Source: Thermomicrobiales bacterium (GTDB lineage: Bacteria > Chloroflexota > Chloroflexia > Thermomicrobiales > UBA6265). Taken from it: a stretch of 64,000 nucleotides of DNA. Of this stretch, positions 26,908-36,388 are shown piece after piece. A program made the position numbers and the translations under genes. Under the pieces are notes generated by a model that was given only the letters and a program-made list of their open reading frames with translations, was not told where the DNA came from and did not search any database. Location: contig JAWKPF010000007.1 in assembly GCA_041390825.1 (NCBI GenBank), positions 124,001-188,000 on the forward strand, read 5' to 3'. Position 1 is the first letter of the stretch; every line of letters begins with the position of its first letter.

Positions 26908-26934
26908 GCCGGACGGGAGATACTCCCGTCCGGC
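26908..26934 (+). terminator. Intercistronic hairpin between binding protein and permease genes
   Basis: A perfect 12-bp stem (GCCGGACGGGAG / CTCCCGTCCGGC) with a 3-base loop lies in the 100-base gap after the binding-protein gene. No T-run follows, so it is probably a partial terminator or an mRNA-stabilising end, as in other ABC operons where the binding protein is made in excess. Confidence 0.55.
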
Positions 26935-26957
26935 GCTGACGTAAAAGCGGGGTTTCC

Positions 26958-27962
26958 ATGAGCCAGAATGTTCCCGCTGGTGCGGCGGTCTCGTCGACTG
27001 AGACCCAGACGATCAAGGTATCCGATCGACCACAGACGTCCTGGGCGAAGTCCCGGGAGCGTCTCGCCTGGTTCATGGTGCTACCCAGCATCATCATTGT
27101 GGCGCTTGTCGCCCTCTATCCTCTTGTACAGAGCTTTCGTCTGAGCTTTACCAACGCGCGACTTGCGAGTGCACGTGAAGTCGAGAACGTTGGTCTCCGC
27201 AATTACGAGTACCTCTGGAACAGCGACACATTCCGCATCGCTTTCCAGAACACCGTCAAGTTCACGGTCGTGTCAGTTGCGCTCGAGCTCGTGCTTGGCA
27301 TGATCGTCGCACTAATCATCAATTCGCAGTTCCGGGCCCGAGGCCTCGTTCGTACCGCGATCCTGATCCCCTGGGCCATCCCCACCGTTGTGTCGTCCCG
27401 GCTCTGGGCATACATGCTCAACGACAACTATGGGGTCATCAACGACATTCTTGTCTATCAGCTTCCACGGTTTTTCGGTTGGATACCGATCATTGGCGAC
27501 AACATCGCGAACATCTTCCCAGATGAAAAGATCGCCTTCCTCGCCCGGCCGAATCTCTCCTTGCCGAGCGCTATCGCGGTTGACGTCTGGAAGACGACTC
27601 CCTTCATGGCGTTGCTGTTGCTGGCGGGCCTGCAGGTCATTCCCGGCGATGTCTACGAAGCAGCAGTCGTCGATGGCGCCAGCAAGTGGAAGCAGTTTTG
27701 GCAGATCACTCTCCCGCTCCTCCGCCCTGCGATCCTGGTCGCGTTGATCTTCCGAACGCTCGACGCGTTCCGCGTCTTTGACGTCATCTTCGTCATGTTC
27801 GGCGCAAAGGTCGAAACCCTTACGCTCTCGATCTTTACCCAACAGACGCTCGTCGACGGAGACCGCCTGGGGAGAGCGTCGGCTGCCAGTGTGGTCATTT
27901 TCCTGTGTATCGGCGCGTTTGTCCTGATTTACACGCGGCTCGTCAAGGTGGAGGAAGTCTGA
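26958..27962 (+). CDS. Sugar ABC transporter permease (MalF type)
   Basis: The 334-residue integral membrane protein has about six hydrophobic segments, beginning with FMVLPSIIIVALVALYPLVQ. The EAA loop for contact with the ATPase is visible as YEAAVVDGASKWKQFWQITLPLL. Residues 1-35 are polar and cytoplasmic. It is followed by the second permease after one base, so translation is coupled. An unusual central insertion (residues about 160-200, with FFGWIPIIGDN) lengthens it slightly. Confidence 0.93.
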   Translation: MSQNVPAGAAVSSTETQTIKVSDRPQTSWAKSRERLAWFMVLPSIIIVALVALYPLVQSFRLSFTNARLASAREVENVGLRNYEYLWNSDTFRIAFQNTVKFTVVSVALELVLGMIVALIINSQFRARGLVRTAILIPWAIPTVVSSRLWAYMLNDNYGVINDILVYQLPRFFGWIPIIGDNIANIFPDEKIAFLARPNLSLPSAIAVDVWKTTPFMALLLLAGLQVIPGDVYEAAVVDGASKWKQFWQITLPLLRPAILVALIFRTLDAFRVFDVIFVMFGAKVETLTLSIFTQQTLVDGDRLGRASAASVVIFLCIGAFVLIYTRLVKVEEV

Positions 27963-27963
27963 G

Positions 27964-28866
<903 letters not shown>

Positions 28867-28881
28867 ACCGGCCAGAGACGA

Positions 28882-29841
28882 ATGCTCTACCTCGACGATT
28901 GGATCGTTTGGGACTTCTGGCTCGCCCCGCGACTCGACGCGGGCGAGCCGTTTCATTGCTATTTCCTGCAAGCGCCGCGATCGATTCCCGATCCGGAAAT
29001 GCGTCACGATCTCGCCCGCATCGGTCATGCAACCTCGTCGAACCTGACCGATTGGGACTATCACGGCGAGATCTTGCCACTGGGCGAATCTGGTTCCTGG
29101 GACGACATGACCCAGTGGACAGGATCCGTCATTCGTCACGACGGAACGGCCTATCTGTATTACACCGGCCGGACAACGACTGAATCGGGACTGGTGCAAC
29201 GAATCGGGCTCGCGATCTCCGAAGACTTGCGTTCCTGGCGCAAGATCGATAGGAATCCGGTGCTGGAAGCCGCGAACCCCTGGTACGTGGCTCCTGCCCC
29301 GGACGGAATGACACGGTCCGACTGCCGCGATCCATGGGTGCTTCGACACGACGGCAGGTGGCTCATGTACTACACCGCCTCTGCGCCAGGACAACCCTGG
29401 GATGCACGAGGTGTTGTCGGCATCGCAACATCGGACGATCTTGTGCGCTGGTCACCCGGTCCACCGGTATTGGCGTCCGGTGTGTTCGAAGAGGTCGAGG
29501 TTCCCCAGGTCTTTCCATTGGGAGATCGCTGGGCACTGCTCTTCTGCACGGGAAAGCACGCCACCAGAAATGGCCAGAAGGCCACCTGGAATGGAACGCA
29601 TTACTACCTGGCCGATTCGCCGTTCGGACCGTTCACACTCGCGCCAGAGCCGCTGCTTCAAGCCGACGAGATTGGCACGAACTATGCGGCACGTGCGGTG
29701 CTCGATCCATGGTTCGGCAACTACCTGTTGGCCTGGCGTCGCTTCGATGACGACGGCGCCTTCGTGGGCGCCCTGACCGATCCATTCCCGCTCCATCTCG
29801 ACGCCACAAACCATCGCCTGACCCTCGAAAGCGCCGTCTAG
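28882..29841 (+). CDS. Five-bladed beta-propeller glycoside hydrolase (GH32/GH43-like)
   Basis: The 319-residue protein lacks a signal peptide and follows the sugar permeases. Motifs recall GH32/68/43 fructosidase-type enzymes: LDDWIVWDFWLAP (candidate nucleophile Asp), WTGSVIR, DCRDPWVLRH (the conserved RDP) and VEVPQVFPLG (acid/base Glu region). Repeated HATSSNLTDW and GIATSDDLVRW segments are blade signatures. It probably hydrolyses an imported beta-fructoside or other short glycoside in the cytoplasm. The exact family is unsure; a beta-fructosidase is the best guess. Confidence 0.72.
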   Translation: MLYLDDWIVWDFWLAPRLDAGEPFHCYFLQAPRSIPDPEMRHDLARIGHATSSNLTDWDYHGEILPLGESGSWDDMTQWTGSVIRHDGTAYLYYTGRTTTESGLVQRIGLAISEDLRSWRKIDRNPVLEAANPWYVAPAPDGMTRSDCRDPWVLRHDGRWLMYYTASAPGQPWDARGVVGIATSDDLVRWSPGPPVLASGVFEEVEVPQVFPLGDRWALLFCTGKHATRNGQKATWNGTHYYLADSPFGPFTLAPEPLLQADEIGTNYAARAVLDPWFGNYLLAWRRFDDDGAFVGALTDPFPLHLDATNHRLTLESAV

Positions 29842-29939
29842 GGCAGGTTCCGTAATCACCTCGCTTCCCTGAACCCCGACCCTCGTTCGGTGAGATACTT
29901 CCATCCTGATGTGTCGCCGTTCCGCAGAGAGGAGAAACC

Positions 29940-31217
29940 ATGTCGTTCGAAACCGCCTTCACCATGGACACCTCGGCCATCAAGTACGGGGAGGGTGTCA
30001 CGCGAGAAGTCGGTGAAGACGCGAAGAATCTGGGCGCGACCAGAGTGATGGTCGTCACCGATGCCCGTCTGGCCGATCACGTTGCGGTACAAACGACGGT
30101 CGAATCGCTGAAAGCCGCGGGGGTCGACTTTGCGCTCTACTCCAATACGCGCGTGGAGCCGACCGATGTTTCCTTTGCGGAAGCGACAGAGTTTGCGACC
30201 GATGGCGGGTTCGACGGCTACATCGCGGTTGGGGGCGGCTCGGTCATCGACACCGCCAAGGCCGCGAACTTGTATGCAACCTACCCCGCCGACCTGCTGA
30301 CCTATGTCAATGCGCCGATTGGCCAGGCGAAACCCGTTCCCGGCAAGCTCCGTCCGCTCATCGCCATTCCCACCACCGCGGGTACCGGCAGTGAGACGAC
30401 CGGCACCACGATCTTCGATCTGACGTCGATGCACGTGAAAACTGGTATCGCTCACCGGGCGCTCCGGCCGGTGCTTGGCATCCTCGATCCAATCAATACG
30501 CTTACGATGCCTCCCATGGTCACGGCCAGTTCCGCGCTGGACGTGCTCAGTCATGCGATCGAGTCCTACACGGCGCTGCCGTACAACCGTCGTCCGGCCC
30601 CGGAGAGCCCAAGACTCAGACCGGCATACCAGGGAGCGAATCCGATCAGCGATGTCTGGTCGTCGAAAGCGGCCGAAATGGTTGCCTCCAACCTCGAAAC
30701 GGTCGTCAACGAACCGAACAATCTCGAGGCCCGCGGACAGATGATGCTCGCCGCCGCGTATGCAGGCATCGGATTTGGCAACGCCGGCGTGCATCTTCCG
30801 CATGGCATGTCCTATCCCGTTTCCGGTCTCGTGCGCTCGTACGTGCCGGATGGGTATCCGGACGATCATCCGATGGTCCCGCATGGCATTTCGGTCATCC
30901 TCAATGCCCCGGCGGTTTTTCGTTTCACCGCCCAGGCAGATCCCGAACGCCACCTGGAAGCGGCGCGCATGCTGGGAGCGGACGTCTCCGGCGCAGGCCC
31001 AGAAGAAGCAGGAGAGATCCTGGCAAACCGCCTGATCGATATCATGCGACGCACCGGGATGCCGAATGGCCTAAGCGCGGTCGGTTTCACCGAGGACGAC
31101 ATCGATCGGCTGGTAGCCGGCACGGTCCCGCAACACCGGGTCACCAAGCTCTCACCTCGCCCTGCCTCGGAAACCGATCTCGCAGAGATGTTCCGCGACG
31201 CCATGGTTTATTGGTAG
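29940..31217 (+). CDS. Hydroxyacid-oxoacid transhydrogenase (iron-containing alcohol dehydrogenase family)
   Basis: The 425-residue protein resembles ADHFE1/HOT, which transfers hydride from 4-hydroxybutyrate to 2-oxoglutarate, giving succinic semialdehyde and D-2-hydroxyglutarate. It has AVGGGSVIDTAKAANLY, IPTTAGTGSETTGTTIFD, and the metal-binding HAIESY and LPHGMSYPV. The ribosome site GAGAGGAGAAACC precedes the ATG. The substrate may differ here, and a general group III alcohol dehydrogenase is the alternative. Confidence 0.85.
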   Translation: MSFETAFTMDTSAIKYGEGVTREVGEDAKNLGATRVMVVTDARLADHVAVQTTVESLKAAGVDFALYSNTRVEPTDVSFAEATEFATDGGFDGYIAVGGGSVIDTAKAANLYATYPADLLTYVNAPIGQAKPVPGKLRPLIAIPTTAGTGSETTGTTIFDLTSMHVKTGIAHRALRPVLGILDPINTLTMPPMVTASSALDVLSHAIESYTALPYNRRPAPESPRLRPAYQGANPISDVWSSKAAEMVASNLETVVNEPNNLEARGQMMLAAAYAGIGFGNAGVHLPHGMSYPVSGLVRSYVPDGYPDDHPMVPHGISVILNAPAVFRFTAQADPERHLEAARMLGADVSGAGPEEAGEILANRLIDIMRRTGMPNGLSAVGFTEDDIDRLVAGTVPQHRVTKLSPRPASETDLAEMFRDAMVYW

Positions 31218-31235
31218 CGAAAGGAAGAAGCGACA

Positions 31236-31517
31236 ATGTCGGACTCAGAACTCGGCCAGGTCGAAAAGCAGGTGTTGCGCGCGTTGAAGGGTAGGAACGG
31301 CGCGACCTCGGATCAGATCGCCACCCTCCTGGGCAACATCGGCGCATCGAGCATCGTCTCCGCCAACGCTGCCCTTGTGCGGAACAAGCTGGTGGAGCCA
31401 GTTCCCAACGAACAGGGAGCGTTTCGGCTGACCTCCGAAGGGGCCAAACTTGCGGATCACCTCCCTGCCGAGCGATCCGAACCTGGTAGCGGTGGCGGCG
31501 ATTCTTCGTTCAATTGA
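31236..31517 (+). CDS. Small winged-helix-like protein
   Basis: The 93-residue product has a helix-turn-helix pattern: EKQVLRALKGRNGATSDQIA then ASSIVSANAALVRNKLVEPV and a wing-like FRLTSEGAKL, followed by a Gly/Ser tail. It might be a local DNA-binding regulator, but its small size and lack of an effector domain leave this open. GGAAGAAG precedes the start. It lies 18 bases after the transhydrogenase stop. Confidence 0.6.
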   Translation: MSDSELGQVEKQVLRALKGRNGATSDQIATLLGNIGASSIVSANAALVRNKLVEPVPNEQGAFRLTSEGAKLADHLPAERSEPGSGGGDSSFN

Positions 31518-31542
31518 TCATGCGATGAGAGGGCTTCGGTAG

Positions 31543-32196
31543 ATGTTGATCGACCTGACTGGACCGCTGCATCCTGGGATGTGGAGCTACGCGCCCATGA
31601 TCGAGATCCCTCCCTTCGAGCAGCAACGATGGGCGACCATCGAAGAGCGCGGCTGGGAGGCGGATTGGTTTGCGATGCCTACGCTGGCGGGCACCTATCT
31701 CGAGACAGCCAAGCACCTGATCGCCGATGCTCCGTCGATCGACCAGGTCCCTCCCGAGCGATTCTTCGTAAACGCGACCATCGCCAGGATTCCACGCGGC
31801 CCGCGGGAGCACATCACCGTTGCCGAACTGGAGGCGACGGCGACGTCGCTCGAACCAGGCGATGCACTTCTGGTGCACACCGGATGGGAGCAACATCGCG
31901 ACAACAGCGAGACATTTGTGCTCCAGTCTCCTCATTTCGACCTCGAAGCCATGCAGTGGATCGTCGATCGCGGCATTTCGATACTTGGTGGAGATATGCC
32001 CTGTTTCGATGATCCCGTGGGGGCCGAGGGTCAGGGCGTGAACATGGTTCTCTTCGGAGCCGGAGCATTGATCCTGGCGCCGCTCGTGAATCTCGGCGCC
32101 ACCACGGCGACCCGCGGGAGACTGACCGTGATGCCAATTCCGTTGGTCGGGTCGTGTGGCGCGCCGTGTCGCGCGATCCTCGCTCCTGCGAACTAA
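31543..32196 (+). CDS. Cyclase-family protein (kynurenine formamidase-like) with altered metal motif
   Basis: The 217-residue protein resembles the Cyclase family: LIDLTGPLHPGMWSY, then LAGTYLETAKHL, GDALLVHTGWEQH and GGDMPCFDDP. In formamidases the core motif is H-x-G-T-H-x-D-x-x-x-H; here it reads L-A-G-T-Y-L-E-T-A-K-H, so two metal-binding His and the Asp are replaced by Leu, Tyr and Glu. A different metal geometry or function is likely. It sits between the small winged-helix gene and a DUF362 gene, all on the plus strand with small gaps. Confidence 0.78.
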   Translation: MLIDLTGPLHPGMWSYAPMIEIPPFEQQRWATIEERGWEADWFAMPTLAGTYLETAKHLIADAPSIDQVPPERFFVNATIARIPRGPREHITVAELEATATSLEPGDALLVHTGWEQHRDNSETFVLQSPHFDLEAMQWIVDRGISILGGDMPCFDDPVGAEGQGVNMVLFGAGALILAPLVNLGATTATRGRLTVMPIPLVGSCGAPCRAILAPAN

Positions 32197-32229
32197 CCAC
32201 TCGACGATCGTTCATCACAGAGGAAACAG

Positions 32230-33309
32230 ATGGCGAAACACGACTGGAACCGACCGGACACTGTCGTTCTTTACCGATCGACGGGGTCGTATCCCTACGC
32301 GACTGAGGATTTCACGCGCGCGGCGCGATCGATTCTCGATCTGCTCGAACCGGAGATCGACAAGCCCAAAGTCACCCTGAAACCGAACGTGGTGCATGGG
32401 GTGTCTCCAGATTCAGGTATCACGGTCCACCCGGGATTTCTGCGGGGTGTCGCGGAGTATCTGATCGAGTCCGGGATCGCGCCAGACGCCATTTCAGTAG
32501 CGGAAGGGGGCGGCGGCGAGGATAGCCGCGACATGCGCGAGCACTACGCGAACGTCGGGTTCGACGTATTGACCGACGAGCTTGGAGTGAACCTGGTCGA
32601 CCTGAACGCGGACGACTATGTGCGGGTCGATATCCCCGAGGGGCGCGTTTTCAGGCAGATGCCGATTGGCCGAACCGTTTGGGATCCCGAGGCGTACTTC
32701 ATCAACATCCCGAAGATGCGGACGCACAACTTCGGCATCACAACGATCAGCATCAAGAACTTGCAAGGCATCGTGGTCCCGCTCGAGGAGCGGCACATGT
32801 GCACCCTCTTTCCCCGTTACGATGGCGACCGAGGGGGGAACGGGCTGCGTGACGATGTGATCGATTCGCATGAACGCTGGGCGCACAAGATTTGCGATAT
32901 CTCGTTGGCGCGCACGCCCGATCTCAACATCGTCGACGCGCTCGTTCCGCGCGACGGAACAGGGTTCCGTAATGGGAACGATCGGCCGATGGGTATCGCG
33001 CTTGCAAGCTCGAACCAAACCGCTGTCGACACGATCGGCACAGCGCTGATGGGCATCGATCCCGCAAATGTGACCTACCTGCGTGTAGCGGGCGAGCGGA
33101 ACATGGGACCGAACCGCGTGAAGGACATCCGCGTGCTGGAAGTCATCGATGGCGCGCTCGTGGAACGTGATGGGATCGACGATCTGGTAGCGACCCCTCC
33201 ATTCCGCGTCACGCTCTCGGAAACGCTGACGTATCAGACGTACGAGAACGTTGAATACAACCAGCCCGAGGAGGAATTGGTCCACGCCGCGATGCGCCAC
33301 GACGCGTAG
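32230..33309 (+). CDS. DUF362 domain protein
   Basis: The 359-residue protein matches the DUF362 pattern: KPKVTLKPNVVHGVSPDSG near residue 50, EGGGGEDSR, INIPKMRTHNFGITTISIKN, and ALASSNQTAVDTIGTALMG. Many DUF362 proteins carry ferredoxin-like 4Fe-4S cysteines; none is seen here. The function is unknown. GAGGAAACAG precedes the ATG. The gene ends the plus-strand run and converges with murI. Confidence 0.82.
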   Translation: MAKHDWNRPDTVVLYRSTGSYPYATEDFTRAARSILDLLEPEIDKPKVTLKPNVVHGVSPDSGITVHPGFLRGVAEYLIESGIAPDAISVAEGGGGEDSRDMREHYANVGFDVLTDELGVNLVDLNADDYVRVDIPEGRVFRQMPIGRTVWDPEAYFINIPKMRTHNFGITTISIKNLQGIVVPLEERHMCTLFPRYDGDRGGNGLRDDVIDSHERWAHKICDISLARTPDLNIVDALVPRDGTGFRNGNDRPMGIALASSNQTAVDTIGTALMGIDPANVTYLRVAGERNMGPNRVKDIRVLEVIDGALVERDGIDDLVATPPFRVTLSETLTYQTYENVEYNQPEEELVHAAMRHDA

Positions 33310-33325
33310 GTCAAGGGCGAACCGT

Positions 33326-34144
33326 TCACATTGTCGGGACGACGTGCTCCAATCCGACACGTTCCGAGTGAACGGGCATGCCGAGCAATACGCTCGCAAT
33401 CGAATCGAACGCGGCCGGATCACCCGTCGTGAGGTAGCGGCACTCGCCGTTCCCGGTCGCGTTCGAACGCAATCCGGCGCGCCGCAGGACGGTTTCGGTT
33501 TGACGCGCAACCGGGGCGCCGCTCGAGACGATCGCCACGCTCGGCCCGACGATCTCAGCGATGGTTCCGGCCAAGAACGGATAGTGGGTGCACCCCAACA
33601 CGACGACATCGCACCCACGGGCAAGCGGTCCCTCCAGGAGATCGCTCAAGCGATAGCGGATCTCCCGCCCATCACCACGCCCTGACTCGATGAGATCGAC
33701 GAGACCAGACGCCGGAATCGTTTCGACCACCGCACCGGAGCCATGAACGTCGATGAGTTGCCGCAGTTTCTCCCCACGCGCAGTACGTGGTGTCGCGAGC
33801 ACCGCAACCCGCTTCGATTTCGATCGGCGAACTGCAGGCTTCACAGCGGGCTCCAAACCGATGATGGGAGCGGAGTGTTTCTGCCGCAACGAGCCGATCG
33901 CGACCGCGCAGGCAGTGTTGCAGGCAATGACCGCGGCTTTGGCGCCCTGCTCGAAAAGTTCGCCGACCAGCAGATGCACGCGCTGCTCGATGGTCGCATC
34001 GTCCTTCTCGCCGTACGGGCAGAACGCCGAATCACCCAGGTAAACGAACGACTCCCCCGGCATCTGAGCGCGCAGCGCCCGGAGTACGCTCAACCCTCCT
34101 ACGCCTGAATCGAATACCCCGATGGGATCGAGAGTCCGGATCAC
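33326..34144 (-). CDS. murI: Glutamate racemase
   Basis: MurI supplies D-glutamate for peptidoglycan. The 272-residue protein has PIGVFDSGVGGLSVL, YLGDSAFCPYGEK, VIACNTACA with the first catalytic Cys, and VVLGCTHYPFL with the second. The start GTG at 34144 has GGCGGGGGA upstream with good spacing; a TTG at 34168 would be longer. D-Glu fits the L,D-transpeptidases in this window, which build the wall. It converges with the DUF362 gene, 16 bases apart. Confidence 0.95.
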   Translation of the reverse strand: MIRTLDPIGVFDSGVGGLSVLRALRAQMPGESFVYLGDSAFCPYGEKDDATIEQRVHLLVGELFEQGAKAAVIACNTACAVAIGSLRQKHSAPIIGLEPAVKPAVRRSKSKRVAVLATPRTARGEKLRQLIDVHGSGAVVETIPASGLVDLIESGRGDGREIRYRLSDLLEGPLARGCDVVVLGCTHYPFLAGTIAEIVGPSVAIVSSGAPVARQTETVLRRAGLRSNATGNGECRYLTTGDPAAFDSIASVLLGMPVHSERVGLEHVVPTM

Positions 34145-34396
34145 ATATTCCCCCGCCCAGTTTCCCAAGTATGGGAACGTTCTGCGTTCGGTTAGCCTAG
34201 CATCCTCCGAGATGGCTCACAATTCGCGCAAGCCGCAGGCGCATGCAACCAGCAGATCCGGCTGCCATTTTTGCGCATGGATGCACAGCATCGCTCAGAG
34301 CGGCGGTTTCAGCAATGCGCGGTACATCCGATGGCAAGCGCCTACACTTGGATTTTCGCGATGGTGGCGCGAACACGTTTCAGGTTGGACACACGC

Positions 34397-34945
34397 ATGG
34401 AATCCACAGCAAGCAACAAGCGACTCGACGACTTTCGCGCGCACAAAGACGACTATTTCGCCTCCGGAGCACACTCCCCGTTGGATCCAGCCGATCAAGT
34501 CGGATTCGAGGGGCTTGCGTACTTTCCGTACGATCCAGCCCTGCAGTTCGAGCTGGAGATCGAGCCGATGGACGAGCAAGGCTCTCCGCTCACGCTCGAC
34601 ACCAGCGACGGCCAGCGAGTCGACTTCATGATCGCCGGCAAGGTGCGCTTCCTGGTCGACAACGGCGAATATGAACTGACGCTGCTCAAGGATTACGATC
34701 GAGGGCGGTACTTTCTGCCCTTTCACGACGCCACCAATGGGTTGGAGACGTACAGCAACGGCCGCTATCTCGATCCACAGCAGAAACCGAACGGCAAGCT
34801 GACGATCGATTTCAACTACGCCTACAACCCCTATTGCGCCTATGCCGACGGATGGTCGTGCCCGCTGCCTCCCGAGCAGAACCGTCTGCCAGTCGAGCTG
34901 CGAGCCGGTGAGAAGACGTTCCGTCGCGACTCGTCAGGGAGATAA
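34397..34945 (+). CDS. DUF1684 protein
   Basis: The 182-residue protein carries the DUF1684 end motif DFNYAYNPYCAYADGWSCP followed by LPPEQNRLPVELRAGEK, plus FLPFHDATNG and GRYLDP earlier. These proteins are conserved, cytoplasmic and of unknown function. ATG 34397 was chosen as the first start before the conserved N-terminal region; upstream ATGs would add an arginine-rich segment. A small hairpin (GCAACTG, loop CCCAA, CAGTTGC) lies at 35003-35021. Confidence 0.85.
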   Translation: MESTASNKRLDDFRAHKDDYFASGAHSPLDPADQVGFEGLAYFPYDPALQFELEIEPMDEQGSPLTLDTSDGQRVDFMIAGKVRFLVDNGEYELTLLKDYDRGRYFLPFHDATNGLETYSNGRYLDPQQKPNGKLTIDFNYAYNPYCAYADGWSCPLPPEQNRLPVELRAGEKTFRRDSSGR

Positions 34946-35002
34946 TCCGCACGTACCACCCAGGGTTGCGTCACTTCCCAAGCCAACCGGCAACCGCTCT
35001 CG

Positions 35003-35021
35003 GCAACTGCCCAACAGTTGC
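35003..35021 (+). terminator. Small hairpin after DUF1684 gene
   Basis: A perfect 7-bp stem GCAACTG / CAGTTGC with loop CCCAA lies about 58 bases after the DUF1684 stop. No T-run follows, so termination is only a possibility. Confidence 0.3.
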
Positions 35022-35096
35022 GCGTCGGAAGCCACCGAGGACGCTGGCGACGGAGGGCAATGAGCAATTCGCGCGTTGAGCAATCCTGGCTGAGGC

Positions 35097-35121
35097 AACA
35101 AGAAAGGCGGCTATCGCCGCC
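35097..35121 (-). terminator. Intrinsic terminator for the minus-strand gene at 35158
   Basis: On the minus strand a GGCGGC stem, GATA loop and GCCGCC arm (35106-35121) are followed by TTTCTTGTT. This is the classic hairpin plus T-run, and it lies about 37 bases beyond the stop of the short hypothetical gene, supporting that gene as transcribed. Confidence 0.65.
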
Positions 35122-35157
35122 CAATGGTCTCGAATCGGTGTAGCCCGGGGAGGATCC

Positions 35158-35697
35158 CTACCGGCGCCGTTCCATCCAGTCGTCGAGGAGTTCGGCCGAT
35201 TCGGCAGCGGCATCTTCCCCGCAACCGATCGTGCGGCTCAACAGGGCACCAACCGCTTCTCGTTCCCAGCGAAAATACGCGCGTCGCAGTTCAGAATAGC
35301 GGCAGATCTCCGGTTCGAAGCGCAGGTCGGCCAGCACCCACATCCCCTGCTCGCGCTCGAGCATGAGCAATCGGCGACCGCATTGCCAAACGAACGGGCG
35401 CATATCACTCGAAAGCGATGCCTCCGCGGTCGTTGGCTCGACGGGCGTGTAGTCGTCGATTGGAGATTGAGGCTGAAGACACTCGGCGGCGCTGCAATCG
35501 CCAGTCGAGCGGGGTCGTGATTCGGGTTGACTATGGTCATCCACGGATGGAAGCTCCCCACGCTTGGAAGGGATCGCGCCCGAAGCGGTCGCCCGCGATC
35601 TCCTGCGCGCAACGCGCCTCCAATGACCGTGGTGCGGAGGATTCCGAACTGGGACACATCGAGGACCGAACGTCACGCACGAAGGGGAGCGTACCAT
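35158..35697 (-). CDS. Hypothetical protein, start uncertain
   Basis: The C-terminal 80 residues look like genuine protein: MRPFVWQCGRRLLMLEREQG, then ADLRFEPEICRYSELRRAYF and SAELLDDWMERRR, charged and helical. The N-terminal half is rich in Arg, Pro and Ser and may be non-coding; a start at ATG 35403 would give about 81 residues. No family is recognised. A good minus-strand terminator follows the gene, which favours a real transcript. Confidence 0.45.
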   Translation of the reverse strand: MVRSPSCVTFGPRCVPVRNPPHHGHWRRVARRRSRATASGAIPSKRGELPSVDDHSQPESRPRSTGDCSAAECLQPQSPIDDYTPVEPTTAEASLSSDMRPFVWQCGRRLLMLEREQGMWVLADLRFEPEICRYSELRRAYFRWEREAVGALLSRTIGCGEDAAAESAELLDDWMERRR

Positions 35698-35751
35698 TCC
35701 CGGTTCTCAGGTTTCAAGGCGGGGTCGACCAAAAATTAGCCTCTTCAAATG

Positions 35752-36267
35752 CTATGAGATCGTTATCACAGCCCGCTGAAGCTCGTTGGTTCCATCTGAG
35801 ATGACGACCTCATATTCGCCATCTGGCCAGGGTTCGTCGCCAGTTCGCTCGATGTGGAACTCGATCCAGCCAGTCGTCCGATCCTGGTCGATGCGCATGG
35901 AAGAGTTCAGTGCATCGAGCGACGTGTCGTTGAAGAACCAGCTCGCCACCAGCTGCGAACCGGCCGGAAGGGATTCGATCGGGAAGACCGCGTAGATCGT
36001 CGTGTCGGTGAGCTTCGGCGCAAGGGCAATGGGGGCATTGGTCTCGGGCTGAATGACGCTCGTCCAAACGGCCTCGCCGATGCGTGGCGCTCCCGAGAGC
36101 GCGGTCGGCACGACCACAAGCGTCTCAGTCGGTTGAGGGGCAGCGGTAGGCTCCGTCTTGTCATCGTTACCCCCGCCGCATGCCACAAGGACGGCGCATG
36201 CCAAAATGATCGACAACGCCAGCAGGCCAAAGCGGCGTGAGATTTCGGACCGGACGAATGGGGGCAA
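35752..36267 (-). CDS. Putative lipoprotein
   Basis: The start is TTG 36267, because GAGGAG lies 5 bases upstream (CGAGGAGCCAGG) and the encoded protein begins with a short basic stretch, a hydrophobic helix LLALSIILACAVLVAC and a lipobox Cys. A Gly/Asn/Asp and Thr/Pro-rich linker follows. The mature domain (about 110 residues) has an Ig-like beta pattern, with AVFPIESLPAGSQLVASWFF and PDGEYEVVISDG. The family is unknown. It would be an Lgt substrate (lgt at 7135). Confidence 0.72.
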   Translation of the reverse strand: MPPFVRSEISRRFGLLALSIILACAVLVACGGGNDDKTEPTAAPQPTETLVVVPTALSGAPRIGEAVWTSVIQPETNAPIALAPKLTDTTIYAVFPIESLPAGSQLVASWFFNDTSLDALNSSMRIDQDRTTGWIEFHIERTGDEPWPDGEYEVVISDGTNELQRAVITIS

Positions 36268-36388
36268 CCTGGCTCCTCGTGCGTGACAGCGTGTTGTGAC
36301 TGGTCCCGACCGGTCTTCCAGGAGCGGCACACACGTCCGGGTTCCGAAAGAGTCTACCAATCAGCAACAGTACTGCCGGAGAAACACG

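Noticed and set aside
29856..30953. Long minus-strand frame opposite the transhydrogenase gene
   Set aside because: The plus-strand protein has conserved dehydrogenase motifs; the opposite frame is arginine-rich and featureless.
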